NCBI GenBank assembly: GCA_035542775.1
Contig: DATKKX010000096.1
Location: 1-9,604, forward strand
Reading direction: 5' to 3'
DNA length: 9,604 bases
Source of the DNA: DATKKX01 sp035542775
GTDB taxonomy: Bacteria > Planctomycetota > Phycisphaerae > UBA1845 > UTPLA1
The notes beneath the pieces were generated by a model that was given only the letters and a program-made list of their open reading frames with translations, had not been told where the DNA came from and did not search any database. Of this stretch, positions 1-5,457 are shown one piece after another. The first letter of the stretch is position 1, and each line of letters starts with the position of its first letter. The position numbers and the translations under genes are program-made.

Positions 1-1410
1 TTGCTCAAGGTACGCAGCTTGCGCATCGGGTCCCGGGGACGGTTGAGCAAATCCATCAAAATCGATCTGCTCGGGCTGGCCATCGGCTTCGATCACGACA
101 ATCCATACATTATCCCAGTTGCTTTGGCGTTGCTTACGCAACTGTTCAACAATCTTGGGGGGATCATCCGCACTGGATGCCATGTCCTTTTCGAAGCCCT
201 GCGGGTCAAACAGCAGCTTGTGAAGTCCGGTGATTCGCAGATGGTCAGTGGGCGAGGGCGTCATGCGGTCCTCCCCCGTGTTTTTCAGTTCCAGGCGGCT
301 CGACTCAGCGGGCATCTCGGCGGACTCAGCCGGCTTAGTGGAAGTCGGCTCACATCGCTCCTCAGTTGATCGCTCGTTGTGGTTCGCAGGCCTGGCGCCC
401 GAGGGAGAAAGGAGCTCGGGGCCCACTTCTGCCTGACCCGACGGCCCTGATAGCTCCCGTTTACTCCTTTCGCGTATCCCATTTATGAGCCGCATGTCCT
501 CCTCTACTGGATCAAATGGCTTGACAGGCTTGACGTAGGTGCCAAGGAGGAGCATCTGTTCGCGCTCTGGCAGTACGCATATCATGAAATCCCGGTCAAT
601 CGGTACACGGAGTTCATATCTCCTTGCGAAGCCACTCCAACTCCAGTACTCACCCTCCTTCGGAGCTGAGTCGTCCGCATAATGCCGGGCCAGCCGCGCC
701 CAGAGCAGGCGAGTAATCTGTTCAAAAGACTCCGGATGCCTCTCGATGAAGTCCGAAATAGCTTTGGCGTCCTCTTCCCTGATGAGTACATGCCTTTGGG
801 AGGGATCGCGCGGGTGGGGCCAGGACGGAATGTGGTTGTTGAGGAGATAGCACGCCAGACAGCCCAGCGTTGCATCGGCGGACATCACGCTTGTCGGATC
901 CCTCGGTGGTTTGACGATGAGGTTCGATCCGGCACGCCGCAGGCGAGGGGCATCCTGGAATCGGTACCATTCAAGGACGCTGCCCTCGGACTCACGGTGA
1001 TAGATTCCATAGGTACCCTTGGCGTTAAGCACACACACCATGGGATATCGCTGCTTCTCGACATCCGGGACGACCGGCATGAAGTAGGTGCGGAGCCGCA
1101 TGGGCTCATTGGGGATGTGGTAGAGCGAGCGATCATCAGGATGCAGTACGCGGATAGCGTCGCACCAGATGAATGAATACCAGGCATAGGCATTCATCTC
1201 GCTGGACATGTACCAGCTCATGGCCAGCACATCATCCGGTTTGCCCCAATCAGCCTCGGGGAGACGAAATGCGGAGAACCACAAGCCGGGCGTGTCCGCG
1301 CGATGATCGACAAACGGAGCGTCTTCCGGCGTGCACGCAAAGCCGCTCAATAACGTCAGCATCGCAGCAGCAAGAAGACGGAGCACGACCTGTGTTTGAA
1401 TCTGTTTCAT
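1..1410 (-). CDS. Secreted protein of unknown family (3' end outside window)
   Basis: Translating the minus strand from the ATG at 1410 gives 470 codons with no stop before base 1, so the C-terminus lies outside the window. I do not recognise the family. Residues 1-26 look like a signal peptide: lysine near the start, a hydrophobic stretch VVLRLLAAAMLTLLSGFA, then Cys26. The GFAC junction is a poor lipobox, so signal peptidase I cleavage is at least as likely as lipidation. Residues about 40-310 look globular and are rich in Trp and Tyr (WYMSS, WYSFIWCD, LEWYRF, EYWSWSGF), with a CLAC pair at 184-187. Residues about 312-390 are a hydrophilic Ser/Pro/Glu-rich linker, followed by a second ordered segment (DNVWIVVIEADGQPEQIDFDG, in part). 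The start is fixed because an in-frame TGA lies only 36 bases upstream (1447-1449, the stop of the RidA-like gene) with no other ATG between. No clear Shine-Dalgarno precedes it. It follows the RidA-like gene on the same strand, so co-transcription is possible. Confident it is coding; function unknown. Confidence 0.85.
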   Translation of the reverse strand, partial: MKQIQTQVVLRLLAAAMLTLLSGFACTPEDAPFVDHRADTPGLWFSAFRLPEADWGKPDDVLAMSWYMSSEMNAYAWYSFIWCDAIRVLHPDDRSLYHIPNEPMRLRTYFMPVVPDVEKQRYPMVCVLNAKGTYGIYHRESEGSVLEWYRFQDAPRLRRAGSNLIVKPPRDPTSVMSADATLGCLACYLLNNHIPSWPHPRDPSQRHVLIREEDAKAISDFIERHPESFEQITRLLWARLARHYADDSAPKEGEYWSWSGFARRYELRVPIDRDFMICVLPEREQMLLLGTYVKPVKPFDPVEEDMRLINGIRERSKRELSGPSGQAEVGPELLSPSGARPANHNERSTEERCEPTSTKPAESAEMPAESSRLELKNTGEDRMTPSPTDHLRITGLHKLLFDPQGFEKDMASSADDPPKIVEQLRKQRQSNWDNVWIVVIEADGQPEQIDFDGFAQPSPGPDAQAAYLEQ

Positions 1411-1446
1411 CGCCGTGCCCAGCTTGTTTCCCTGGCCATCTTGCCC

Positions 1447-1833
1447 TCACCCTATCACTGCATCCGCCTCGATCTCTATTAACATCGCCGGATCGACCAG
1501 TCGTTTCACCTCCACCATCGTCGTACAGGGCGGGTGGGCGGTGAAAAATTCGCCGTGGGCGCGGCCGTAGTCCTGCCAGCGGCTGATATCCGTCACGAAC
1601 ATCCGCGTGCGCACCACATGGCGCATCTCCACGCCGAGGCCCTTCAACGCTTTCTCGATGATCTCCAGGCAGCGCCGCGCCTGGCGGTACGCATCACCGG
1701 GGGCGAAGACGCTGCCGTCGTCGGCGACCGAGGCGGTGCCGGTCACGAAGACCTGGTTGCCCGCCCGCAAGGCGCGGCAGTAGCCGATCTTGCCTTCCCA
1801 CACGGCTTTGGTGAAAAAACGCTGGAATTCCAT
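1447..1833 (-). CDS. RidA/YjgF/UK114 superfamily protein, non-canonical (no catalytic Arg)
   Basis: The product is 128 residues, the usual size for the RidA fold, whose members form trimers. The family pattern is clear: GYCRALRAGNQVFVTGTAS (19-37), then AYRQARRCLEIIEKAL (48-63), GVEMRHVVRTRMFVTDIS (67-84), YGRAHGEFF (89-97) and the C-terminal IEIEADAV (119-126). Canonical RidA enzymes hydrolyse reactive enamines/imines such as 2-aminoacrylate and use a conserved arginine in a P-A-R-S-C-V-type motif. Here the aligned stretch is PPCTTMVEV (101-109), with Thr104 in place of that Arg. It therefore belongs with the arginine-less Rid subgroups, whose reaction is not established, and should not be called an imine deaminase. 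I chose the ATG at 1833 over a TTG at 1848 because GGAG sits 7 bases upstream of the ATG and homologues begin near this point. The upstream DinB-like gene ends 75 bases before it; the unknown secreted-protein gene begins 36 bases after it. Confidence 0.9.
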   Translation of the reverse strand: MEFQRFFTKAVWEGKIGYCRALRAGNQVFVTGTASVADDGSVFAPGDAYRQARRCLEIIEKALKGLGVEMRHVVRTRMFVTDISRWQDYGRAHGEFFTAHPPCTTMVEVKRLVDPAMLIEIEADAVIG

Positions 1834-1840
1834 ACGCACA

Positions 1841-1844
1841 CTCC
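1841..1844 (-). promoter_or_regulatory. Ribosome binding site deciding the RidA-like start
   Basis: On the minus strand GGAG lies 7 bases before the ATG at 1833. It would fall inside the coding region if the TTG at 1848 were used, so it favours the ATG and a 128-residue product. Confidence 0.6.
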
Positions 1845-1866
1845 ACAATACACGCCGGCTCGGCGG

Positions 1867-1882
1867 TCCCGGCGCGCCGGGA
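1867..1882. repeat. 16-bp perfect palindrome between DinB-like and RidA-like genes
   Basis: TCCCGGCGCGCCGGGA reads the same on both strands. In RNA it could form a 6-bp stem with a CGCG loop. It lies in the 75-bp gap after the DinB-like stop and 34 bases before the RidA-like start. There is no T-run on either side, so it is a poor terminator. It could be a processing or mRNA-stability hairpin, an operator, or a chance product of high GC. Confidence 0.5.
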
Positions 1883-1908
1883 TCGCCCTCCCAACCGCCG
1901 GGGCTCCG

Positions 1909-2916
1909 TCACTGACTTCTTGCCCACGCGACCAGGTCCACCTTGGGCGGCGTAGCTCCGAGGCGGCGAAGCATGTTGATCGCCTGGGCGCGGTGATGCG
2001 TGCCATGGCAGCACAACTGCAGCATGGTCACGCCCAGCGGGAACGTCAGCTTTTTCACCTGCCGGATCACGATCCTAATCGGTTGACGCAAATCCTCGGG
2101 CGTCTTGTCAGCAATGAACTGGTTCCGACGCTGGCCTGTCTCGCGGAACATCTCCCGAAGGCGGGCCGTCGTGAGCGTCAGATCCGGCGCCGGAAACGCG
2201 CAGCCCGGTCCCTCATGCCAGTTGTGCCACCACCAGGTTTCGGCGTCGTGGATGTGGACCAGCGTCTTGCGCAGCGTGCCCAGGCCCATCTCGAACTCGC
2301 GGTCAAGCTGGTCGTCCTTCAAGCCCGCCGCGGCGGTTACCACCTGGTCGAACGCCCAACTGCTATAAGCCGAGTACCGGCGGATCGCGTCCGTATCCAG
2401 CGTCGGCGCCGCGCGCTCCTGGTCCTCAACGTACATGAAGATGTAGTCGGCGCCGTTCTGCGGGAGCTGGGCGCCTACCTGGCGAAACATATTCAACACC
2501 TGGGCGCGATGATGAATGCCGTGATTGATCACGTGCAGGAGAATATCGGTGAGGATGTTGGTAGACGGCTTGCCGTCGGCACCGACGTAAGCAACCGGCC
2601 GCTCCATCGCGGCTTCATCAAGCGGCGCGAGCCAGCAGCTCCGCAGATCCGCCAGCCGGCAGACCCCGGACCGGATGTCCCCCACCGCCGACAGATCGCG
2701 AGCCCGCGGCAACGTGGCGTGGTCCAGGCCGCCGACCCGCTCGTGCCATATCCGCGCCGAGCCGTAAATGTGCCGCAGCGTCTCACGCAGGGTGCCGGGC
2801 CCCATCTCGATCGGTCGATCGAGCTTCTCATCGGGCAACCCCAGCGCGCTATTGAGCACACGGTCATTGGCCCAGTTGTCATACGTAAACAGCTCTTTAA
2901 GCGTATTGATGGACAT
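1909..2916 (-). CDS. Tandem-domain DinB/YfiT-like putative metalloprotein
   Basis: The 335-residue product is about twice the usual DinB length (150-175) and consists of two DinB-like four-helix domains. Domain 1 (about 1-165) starts LKELFTYDNWANDRVLNSALGL and carries the putative metal-binding triad His49, His132 and His136 (NHGIHHRAQVLNMFRQVGA). Domain 2 (about 175-335) repeats it: YSAYSSWAFDQVVTAAAGL, His221, His304 and His308 (CHGTHHRAQAINMLRRLGA). Both domains also share MGxGTLRxTLxHI. Family members are divalent-metal proteins that include thiol S-transferases (bacillithiol, mycothiol) and many uncharacterised stress-linked proteins; the substrate here cannot be inferred. An open frame continues upstream to 3222, but that extension is low-complexity and family similarity begins exactly at MSINTLKELF. 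AGGGAA lies 9 bases before this ATG. The gene is cytoplasmic (no signal peptide) and probably co-transcribed with the RidA-like gene downstream. Confidence 0.9.
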   Translation of the reverse strand: MSINTLKELFTYDNWANDRVLNSALGLPDEKLDRPIEMGPGTLRETLRHIYGSARIWHERVGGLDHATLPRARDLSAVGDIRSGVCRLADLRSCWLAPLDEAAMERPVAYVGADGKPSTNILTDILLHVINHGIHHRAQVLNMFRQVGAQLPQNGADYIFMYVEDQERAAPTLDTDAIRRYSAYSSWAFDQVVTAAAGLKDDQLDREFEMGLGTLRKTLVHIHDAETWWWHNWHEGPGCAFPAPDLTLTTARLREMFRETGQRRNQFIADKTPEDLRQPIRIVIRQVKKLTFPLGVTMLQLCCHGTHHRAQAINMLRRLGATPPKVDLVAWARSQ

Positions 2917-3257
2917 GGTCGTCGCTTCCCTACGCACCTTGTCGCCGCTCTTCGGCGCTTCGGTGATCAGGTTCGAAGGGTATCGATCGCCGGCAGCGTC
3001 CATCTGCCAACGGTTCCGGCCGGCAGGCCTCGTCTCAGCCCTTGTTCGGGCACCCCTAGCGAACGGACAATATCGTATCGCGGCGCGGCGATTGGCACAA
3101 CGGGCGCGGGCGGGGTGTCCGGCACGGCGTTTTTCGATGGATGTGGAGTGCTGTCTCATCCGCGGCCGCGGCCACGAGGGCGAGTGCGCCGGCGGGTGAA
3201 CTTGGTATTCCACGTCGGCCACAGGGGGCCGGCGCTACCGCACTCCGGCGAACGGCC
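2917..3257. other. 341-bp intergenic region, sugar mutase to DinB-like gene
   Basis: No gene is supported here; open frames on both strands are low-complexity and resemble no family. Visible elements are a weak minus-strand promoter (separate entry), a 12-bp GC palindrome at 3160-3171 (CCGCGGCCGCGG), and a short hairpin just past the mutase stop (5-bp arms CGGCC 3216-3220 and GGCCG 3227-3231, six-base loop, no T-run). The hairpin is a poor terminator candidate, so read-through from the mutase gene cannot be excluded. Confidence 0.6.
3072..3100 (-). promoter_or_regulatory. Possible sigma70-type promoter for the DinB-like/RidA-like genes
   Basis: On the minus strand TTGTGC (3100-3095) and TACGAT (3077-3072) are separated by 17 bases. 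The match is 3/6 and 4/6. It sits in the only large gap upstream of the DinB-like gene and would give a leader of about 150 nt. It is weak evidence in GC-rich DNA. Confidence 0.25.
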
Positions 3258-5042
3258 TCAGGGTGAGGCGGAGGCCAGCTTGCCCACATCCGCGATGATG
3301 GACTCGATCTTGGCTGTGGCGTCCTTCCGGGCCTTGTCGAGATTATCACCCGGCTCCCTGGTCAGCACGTAGAACTTGATCTTCGGCTCGGTCCCGCTCG
3401 GCCGGGCGACGACCTTGGTGCCGTCCTTCAGCGTGAAGAGCAGGACGTCGCTTTTGGGCAGGTCATAGTGGCCGACAACCTTGCCATTGGACGCATCCCG
3501 GATCTCGCCGGTGGTGACGTCGCCGATGCTGGTGACACCCAGACCCGCGATCGCCTTCGGAGGCTGGTTACGCAGCCGCCGCATCAAAGCCTTGATCTGT
3601 TCGGCCCCTTCCTGGCCGGGCATCGAGAAGCTCTTAGCCCCTTCCTGGAAGTAGCCGAAACGCCCGAACAGGTCCTCCAGCACGTGATACAAACCCTTAC
3701 CCTGTTCGGCAGCGCTGGCGGCAGCTTCGGCGATGAACGCCGCACTGGTCACAGCGTCCTTGTCGCGGACGAACCTGCACGGCAGGTAACCGTAGCTCTC
3801 CTCCGCGCCGAAGATGAATTCCTTGTTCGGCCGCTCGGGCGTGCCGGCGAGGTCGTGCTGGTGGAGTTTGGCCGCGATCCACTTGAAGCCGGTGAGGACT
3901 TCGACCACCTCCGCCCCATAGGATCTGGCGATTTCCTTCATCAGATCGCCGCTGACGATGGTCGTGATCATGACGGCGTTCCGGGGCAGCTTGCCCGCAC
4001 GGGTAAGTTGCTCGCAGATGTAATGGAGCATCAGCGCTGCGATGCGGTTGCCGTTGACCAACTCGAACTGTCCATCCGGCCGGCGGACGGCAATGCCCAT
4101 GCGATCGGCGTCCGGATCGGTGCCGATGACCAGATCGGCCCCTTCACGCCTGGCCAGGTCGAGCGCCATGGTCAGCGCAGAGGCCTCTTCCGGGTTGGGC
4201 GACTTGACGGTGGGGAACTCGCCATCGGGCTTGGCCTGCTGGGGCACAACCAGCACGTGCTGGAATCCGCGGCGTTTGAGTGCCTCCGGGACGAGCCGGT
4301 GGCCCGTGCCGTGGAGCGGGGTGTAGACGATCTTGAGATTCCGGCCCTGCGCTTGGCACGCCTCCGGATTCAGACAGGACGCCTGTACCAGATCGAGGAA
4401 GGCGTTGTCCACCTCGGGGCCGACGATCTTGATCAGGCCCTTGGCCCTGGCCTGCTCAAAGTCCATCAGGCGGATGTTGCCGAAATCTCCGACGCGGCGG
4501 ACCTCTTCGATGATCTCCCTGTCCTGCGGCGGCACGACCTGCCCGCCATCCGCCCAGTAGGCTTTCAGGCCGTTGTATCCAGGGGGATTGTGGCTGGCCG
4601 TAATCACCACGCCGGCGGTGCAGTGCAGATGCCGGATGGCAAACGACAGCTCGGGCGTGGGGCGAAGGGCGTCGAAGAGGTAGGCGGTGATACCATTGCC
4701 CGCCATGACACAGGCGGTGCGGCGGGAGAAGGCATCGCTCATCCGCCGGCTATCGCAAGCGATGGCCACCCCGGCCCGCCTGGCCGCCTCGCCCTGCTTG
4801 CCGATGTAGGTCGCCAGCCCCTGGGCCGCGGCCCCGACGGTATAGACGTTCATCCGGTTCAGGCCCGCTCCGATAATGCCCCGGAGGCCGCCGGTGCCGA
4901 AATCCAGGTTCTGGTAGAACCGGTCGGTCAGCTCTTTTTCCTGACCTTTGGCGACCAGGTCGCGGACTTCCTTCTTGTCCTCTTCCACGATAGCCGGATC
5001 ATCGAGCCAGGCTTTGATCGCAACATCTATTGCTTTATCCAT
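3258..5042 (-). CDS. Phosphoglucomutase/phosphomannomutase (long PgcA-like alpha-D-phosphohexomutase)
   Basis: The 594-residue cytoplasmic enzyme interconverts hexose 1- and 6-phosphates, linking glycolysis to sugar-nucleotide, cell-envelope and storage-polysaccharide synthesis. All four family motifs are intact. The phosphoserine loop TASHNP (148-153) has catalytic Ser150. The Mg-binding loop is DPDADR (309-314). The sugar-binding loop is GAEESYGY (412-419). The phosphate-binding loop RPSGTEPK (547-554) is in the C-terminal domain. The N-terminal FGTGGLRGIIGAGLNRMNVYT segment (48-68, in part) and the length match the long bacterial type represented by Bacillus subtilis PgcA (about 580 residues) rather than the roughly 460-residue ManB/AlgC type. 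Sequence alone does not separate glucose from mannose preference; glucose phosphate is the better guess. The ATG at 5042 is preceded by GAGAGG with a 6-base spacer. A 415-bp region divergent from the TPR gene lies upstream and supplies a candidate promoter. Confidence 0.95.
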   Translation of the reverse strand: MDKAIDVAIKAWLDDPAIVEEDKKEVRDLVAKGQEKELTDRFYQNLDFGTGGLRGIIGAGLNRMNVYTVGAAAQGLATYIGKQGEAARRAGVAIACDSRRMSDAFSRRTACVMAGNGITAYLFDALRPTPELSFAIRHLHCTAGVVITASHNPPGYNGLKAYWADGGQVVPPQDREIIEEVRRVGDFGNIRLMDFEQARAKGLIKIVGPEVDNAFLDLVQASCLNPEACQAQGRNLKIVYTPLHGTGHRLVPEALKRRGFQHVLVVPQQAKPDGEFPTVKSPNPEEASALTMALDLARREGADLVIGTDPDADRMGIAVRRPDGQFELVNGNRIAALMLHYICEQLTRAGKLPRNAVMITTIVSGDLMKEIARSYGAEVVEVLTGFKWIAAKLHQHDLAGTPERPNKEFIFGAEESYGYLPCRFVRDKDAVTSAAFIAEAAASAAEQGKGLYHVLEDLFGRFGYFQEGAKSFSMPGQEGAEQIKALMRRLRNQPPKAIAGLGVTSIGDVTTGEIRDASNGKVVGHYDLPKSDVLLFTLKDGTKVVARPSGTEPKIKFYVLTREPGDNLDKARKDATAKIESIIADVGKLASASP

Positions 5043-5048
5043 TTATGA

Positions 5049-5054
5049 CCTCTC
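5049..5054 (-). promoter_or_regulatory. Ribosome binding site of the phosphohexomutase gene
   Basis: GAGAGG on the minus strand lies 6 bases before the ATG at 5042. It is one of the clearer Shine-Dalgarno sites in the window and confirms the start. Confidence 0.6.
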
Positions 5055-5095
5055 AGTCGGCTCTCCGGCCGCGACGGCTGTCGTCGAGGCCTCTG

Positions 5096-5124
5096 ACTGT
5101 ACCCCAAGCCTAATTCCTGACCAA
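5096..5124 (-). promoter_or_regulatory. Possible sigma70-type promoter for the phosphohexomutase gene
   Basis: On the minus strand TTGGTC (5124-5119) and TACAGT (5101-5096) are spaced by 17 bases (3/6 and 4/6 matches). It would give a leader of about 45-50 nt ending in the GAGAGG ribosome binding site. Position and spacing are good; the match is only moderate. Confidence 0.35.
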
Positions 5125-5188
5125 GGGGGTGCAGGGCCGAAAGCAACGGACTCGTAATTCCTCGTCACGGCTCGGCCGGCGGTTTTCT

Positions 5189-5217
5189 TTGACCCGAATC
5201 GGGTTCGCCGATAGTAT
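5189..5217 (+). promoter_or_regulatory. Sigma70-type promoter with a dyad in its spacer
   Basis: TTGACC (5189-5194, 5/6) and TAGTAT (5212-5217, 4/6) are separated by exactly 17 bases, predicting a start near 5224. The spacer region contains a perfect 13-base dyad, ACCCGA-A-TCGGGT (5192-5204), overlapping the end of the -35 box. That is where a repressor operator would sit. It drives either the candidate RNA at 5224-5420 or a long leader for the TPR gene. It is the best full promoter match I see in the window. Confidence 0.45.
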
Positions 5218-5223
5218 ACGGTG

Positions 5224-5420
5224 GAGAAACGATCACTGGGCGGAGCCGAAGTGCGGCCTCGCGGCCGGACCAGGCCCGCCGGTGGGGAAGAATGATCGCA
5301 GAGGGCAGCGGTTCGAAATTCTCTTTCGCCCGATCATGCCCTTTGCACTCCTTCTTGCGGGCAGGGCCGAACTCCGAGTCGCCGGAATGGCGAGAACGGA
5401 GTGTCGCCCTGCCCGTTTTT
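5224..5420 (+). ncRNA. Candidate structured small RNA or terminator-controlled leader
   Basis: The segment is bounded by a plausible promoter (5189-5217) and a terminator-like nested hairpin with T5 (5358-5420), giving a predicted RNA of about 197 nt. Internally, ATGATCG (5292-5298) is complementary to CGATCAT (5331-5337). GCAGAGGGC, in effect G5298-C5306, can pair with GCCCTTTGC (5338-5346) with one G-U. These two pairings cross, so they are alternatives or a pseudoknot. CACTCC (5346-5351) can also pair with GGAGTG (5398-5403), competing with an inner stem of the terminator. I could not match it to tmRNA, RNase P RNA, SRP RNA or a known riboswitch by eye. It lies in the divergent gap between the phosphohexomutase and TPR genes, ending 37 bases before the TPR start. 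It could act on the TPR gene in cis, act in trans, or be chance in GC-rich DNA. Confidence 0.35.
5358..5420 (+). terminator. Nested intrinsic-terminator-like hairpin upstream of the TPR gene
   Basis: The outer stem is a perfect 10 bp: CGGGCAGGGC (5358-5367) with GCCCTGCCCG (5406-5415). A middle stem pairs ACTCCG (5371-5376) with CGGAGT (5397-5402), and an inner stem pairs TCGCC (5379-5383) with GGCGA (5389-5393) around a GGAAT loop. Five T residues follow at 5416-5420 (then GTT). The T-run is on the plus-strand side only, so termination is expected for rightward transcription. It would stop transcription just before the TPR gene. A mobile palindromic repeat is an alternative reading. Confidence 0.65.
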
Positions 5421-5421
5421 G

Positions 5422-5450
5422 TTGACAGCTCGCCACTGATTCCGCAGCAT
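5422..5450 (+). promoter_or_regulatory. Possible promoter giving a leaderless or near-leaderless TPR mRNA
   Basis: TTGACA (5422-5427) is a perfect -35 box placed directly after the terminator T-run. A 17-base spacer leads to CAGCAT (5445-5450, 3/6). A closer -10 match, CATAAT (5448-5453, 5/6), has a 20-base spacer. The first pairing predicts a start at about 5458, the G of the GTG start codon. No ribosome binding site is visible there, which fits a leaderless transcript. Moderate to weak support. Confidence 0.35.
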
Positions 5451-5457
5451 AATCACC

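Noticed and set aside
3160..3171. 12-bp palindrome CCGCGGCCGCGG
   Set aside because: It is low-complexity GC sequence, expected by chance at this composition, with no positional link to a promoter or stop codon.
2917..3222. N-terminal extension of the DinB-like protein by 102 residues
   Set aside because: The extension is low-complexity, without a ribosome binding site at its start, and family similarity begins at MSINTLKELF behind AGGGAA.
1534..3372. 612-codon open frame on the plus strand
   Set aside because: It lies antisense to the RidA-like and DinB-like genes, both clear by motifs. Its product is Arg/His/Pro-rich with no family pattern, a usual shadow in high-GC DNA.
3468..5048. 526-codon open frame on the plus strand
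   Set aside because: It is antisense to the phosphohexomutase, whose four active-site motifs are intact on the other strand. No recognisable domain or start site.
5310..5322. GGTTCGAAATTC-like stretch resembling a tRNA T-arm
   Set aside because: The flanking bases do not form the five-pair T stem and no D-arm, anticodon arm or acceptor stem fits around it.
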